Shown here piece after piece: positions 63,491 through 64,000 of a stretch of DNA of 64,000 nucleotides; the first letter of the stretch is position 1, and the number at the start of each line of letters is the position of its first letter. The position numbers and the translations under genes were made by a program. Under the pieces are notes generated by a model. The model was not told the origin of the DNA. It saw only the letters and a list, made by a program, of their open reading frames with translations, and did no database searches. Source of the DNA: Pseudolabrys sp. (GTDB lineage Bacteria > Pseudomonadota > Alphaproteobacteria > Rhizobiales > Xanthobacteraceae); the NCBI GenBank assembly GCA_017849615.1, contig JAFIGS010000010.1:1-64000 (forward strand). Reading direction: 5' to 3'.

Positions 63491-63505
63491 TTAAACCGCG
63501 CTTAA
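63491..63505. promoter_or_regulatory. CtrA-type binding site upstream of omp gene
   Basis: TTAAACCGCGCTTAA is an exact TTAA-N7-TTAA box in the gap between two outer-membrane protein genes, 71 bases before the start at 63420. A further TTAA occurs at 63535. CtrA controls outer-membrane genes in several alphaproteobacteria. Confidence 0.5.
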
Positions 63506-63549
63506 CCAAGATTTTTCACCTCGGCGGCGCGTCGTTAACTTCCCCGTCG

Positions 63550-64000
63550 CTAGCCGCGGCTCTGCAGCGGCGGCTGCATGTAGACCGGCGCCGGCGCATA
63601 GACCGGCGGCGGCGCGTAATAGGTGGGCGCAGGCCGCGAAAACGTCTCGAAGCTGTCGAGATTGACGCGCAGGCCGAGCATGATGTCGTGCGACACCAGA
63701 TTGTCGAAGGTGAACGGCCGCCCATTGGCATTGGTGCCGTTGTAAGAAACGCCGGTCCCGGTCTCGGCCTTGCCGAGATTGAGGTAGCGGTACGCGAGTT
63801 CGACGGTGAAGTTCGGCGTGACCTTGTAGGCGAGGCCGGCGTGCAGGGCCCAGGCGAAGTTCATCTTGCTGGCGCTCTGGGCCGAGTAGACGCCGCCGGT
63901 CGGCGTGTTCACGTCCATGAAGCTCGAGATCGTGTTGTACGCGAAGCCGACGCCGGCGCCGACGAACGGCGTCAGCTTGTTCCAGGTGCCGAGATCGACA
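63550..64000 (-). CDS. outer-membrane beta-barrel protein (N-terminus beyond window)
   Basis: The reading frame stays open to the right edge. Visible residues include NKLTPFVGAGVGFAYNTISS, NFAWALHAGLAYKVTPNFTVELAYRYLNLG and HDIMLGLRVNLD, the same strand pattern as the neighbour at 62680. A Pro/Tyr-rich C-terminal tail (APTYYAPPPVYAPAPVYMQPP) extends past the last strand. It is a paralogue of the two other barrel proteins; the start lies outside. Confidence 0.8.
   Translation of the reverse strand, partial: VDLGTWNKLTPFVGAGVGFAYNTISSFMDVNTPTGGVYSAQSASKMNFAWALHAGLAYKVTPNFTVELAYRYLNLGKAETGTGVSYNGTNANGRPFTFDNLVSHDIMLGLRVNLDSFETFSRPAPTYYAPPPVYAPAPVYMQPPLQSRG

Overview
The window looks like a chromosomal segment of a GC-rich alphaproteobacterium, most likely in the Hyphomicrobiales near the Bradyrhizobium/Rhodopseudomonas/Pseudolabrys group. 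This rests on a ChpT phosphotransferase, full CtrA-type boxes (TTAA-N7-TTAA), an EipA (DUF1134) protein, the rluD-rpoH and serC-serA arrangements, Omp25/31-like beta-barrels, and GTCATTCCGGG...CCCGGAATGAC palindromes between genes. No species call is possible from sequence alone.

Layout. 1-0.3 kb: the end of an unknown gene, then a 25-codon ORF that overlaps a strongly folded RNA. 0.4-6.8 kb: a chemotaxis operon (cheA-REC, cheW, cheY, cheB, cheR) downstream of chpT, with a CtrA box between. 6.9-15.8 kb: housekeeping and envelope genes (cysQ, YHS protein, eipA, coiled-coil membrane protein, tRNA-Val, tex, a remnant of xthA, an AI-2E permease, small membrane proteins, DUF971). 15.9-17.9 kb: a tight operon kdgK-mgsA-eda that places methylglyoxal synthase between two Entner-Doudoroff-branch enzymes. 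17.9-18.2 kb: a tRNA-like region with 29 nt identical to tRNA-Glu. 18.2-29.2 kb: a catabolic/transport locus. ABC transporter, epimerase-like, iron alcohol dehydrogenase and FAD oxidoreductase genes diverge from DapA-like, TetR, GNAT and L-serine dehydratase genes and an ABC binding protein. Three copies of a TCAAC-N6-GTTGA operator lie at their promoters, so the whole locus is probably one TetR regulon.

29.5-41.1 kb: an 11.5-kb integrated element, bounded by an exact 16-bp repeat of the 3' end of tRNA-Glu, with integrase-arm-like repeats inside both ends. It carries a tyrosine integrase, an HTH/excisionase-like protein, a gpW-like joining protein, a tape-measure protein, a prohead protease-capsid fusion, several unknown small proteins, two heptamer repeat arrays, a duplicated promoter-like motif and a set of constant-loop hairpins. 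A trypsin-like protease plus membrane protein pair sits as cargo next to attR. It has no recognisable terminase, portal or replication gene, so it looks like a phage satellite or a reduced prophage. This is the best candidate for an undescribed system.

41.2-54.3 kb: core genes resume (rluD, rpoH, histone-like protein, DUF6455, DUF2189), followed by a GntR-aminotransferase-amino-acid-binding-protein operon, purA with a membrane protein, and PHA synthase. 54.6-56.5 kb: an AT-richer two-gene cassette (unknown protein plus pentapeptide/HEAT-like protein) whose right edge truncates a hicA toxin gene and leaves the DUF1902 antitoxin orphaned. 56.9-64 kb: DUF4139 protein, serA, serC and three outer-membrane beta-barrel proteins, the last cut by the window edge.
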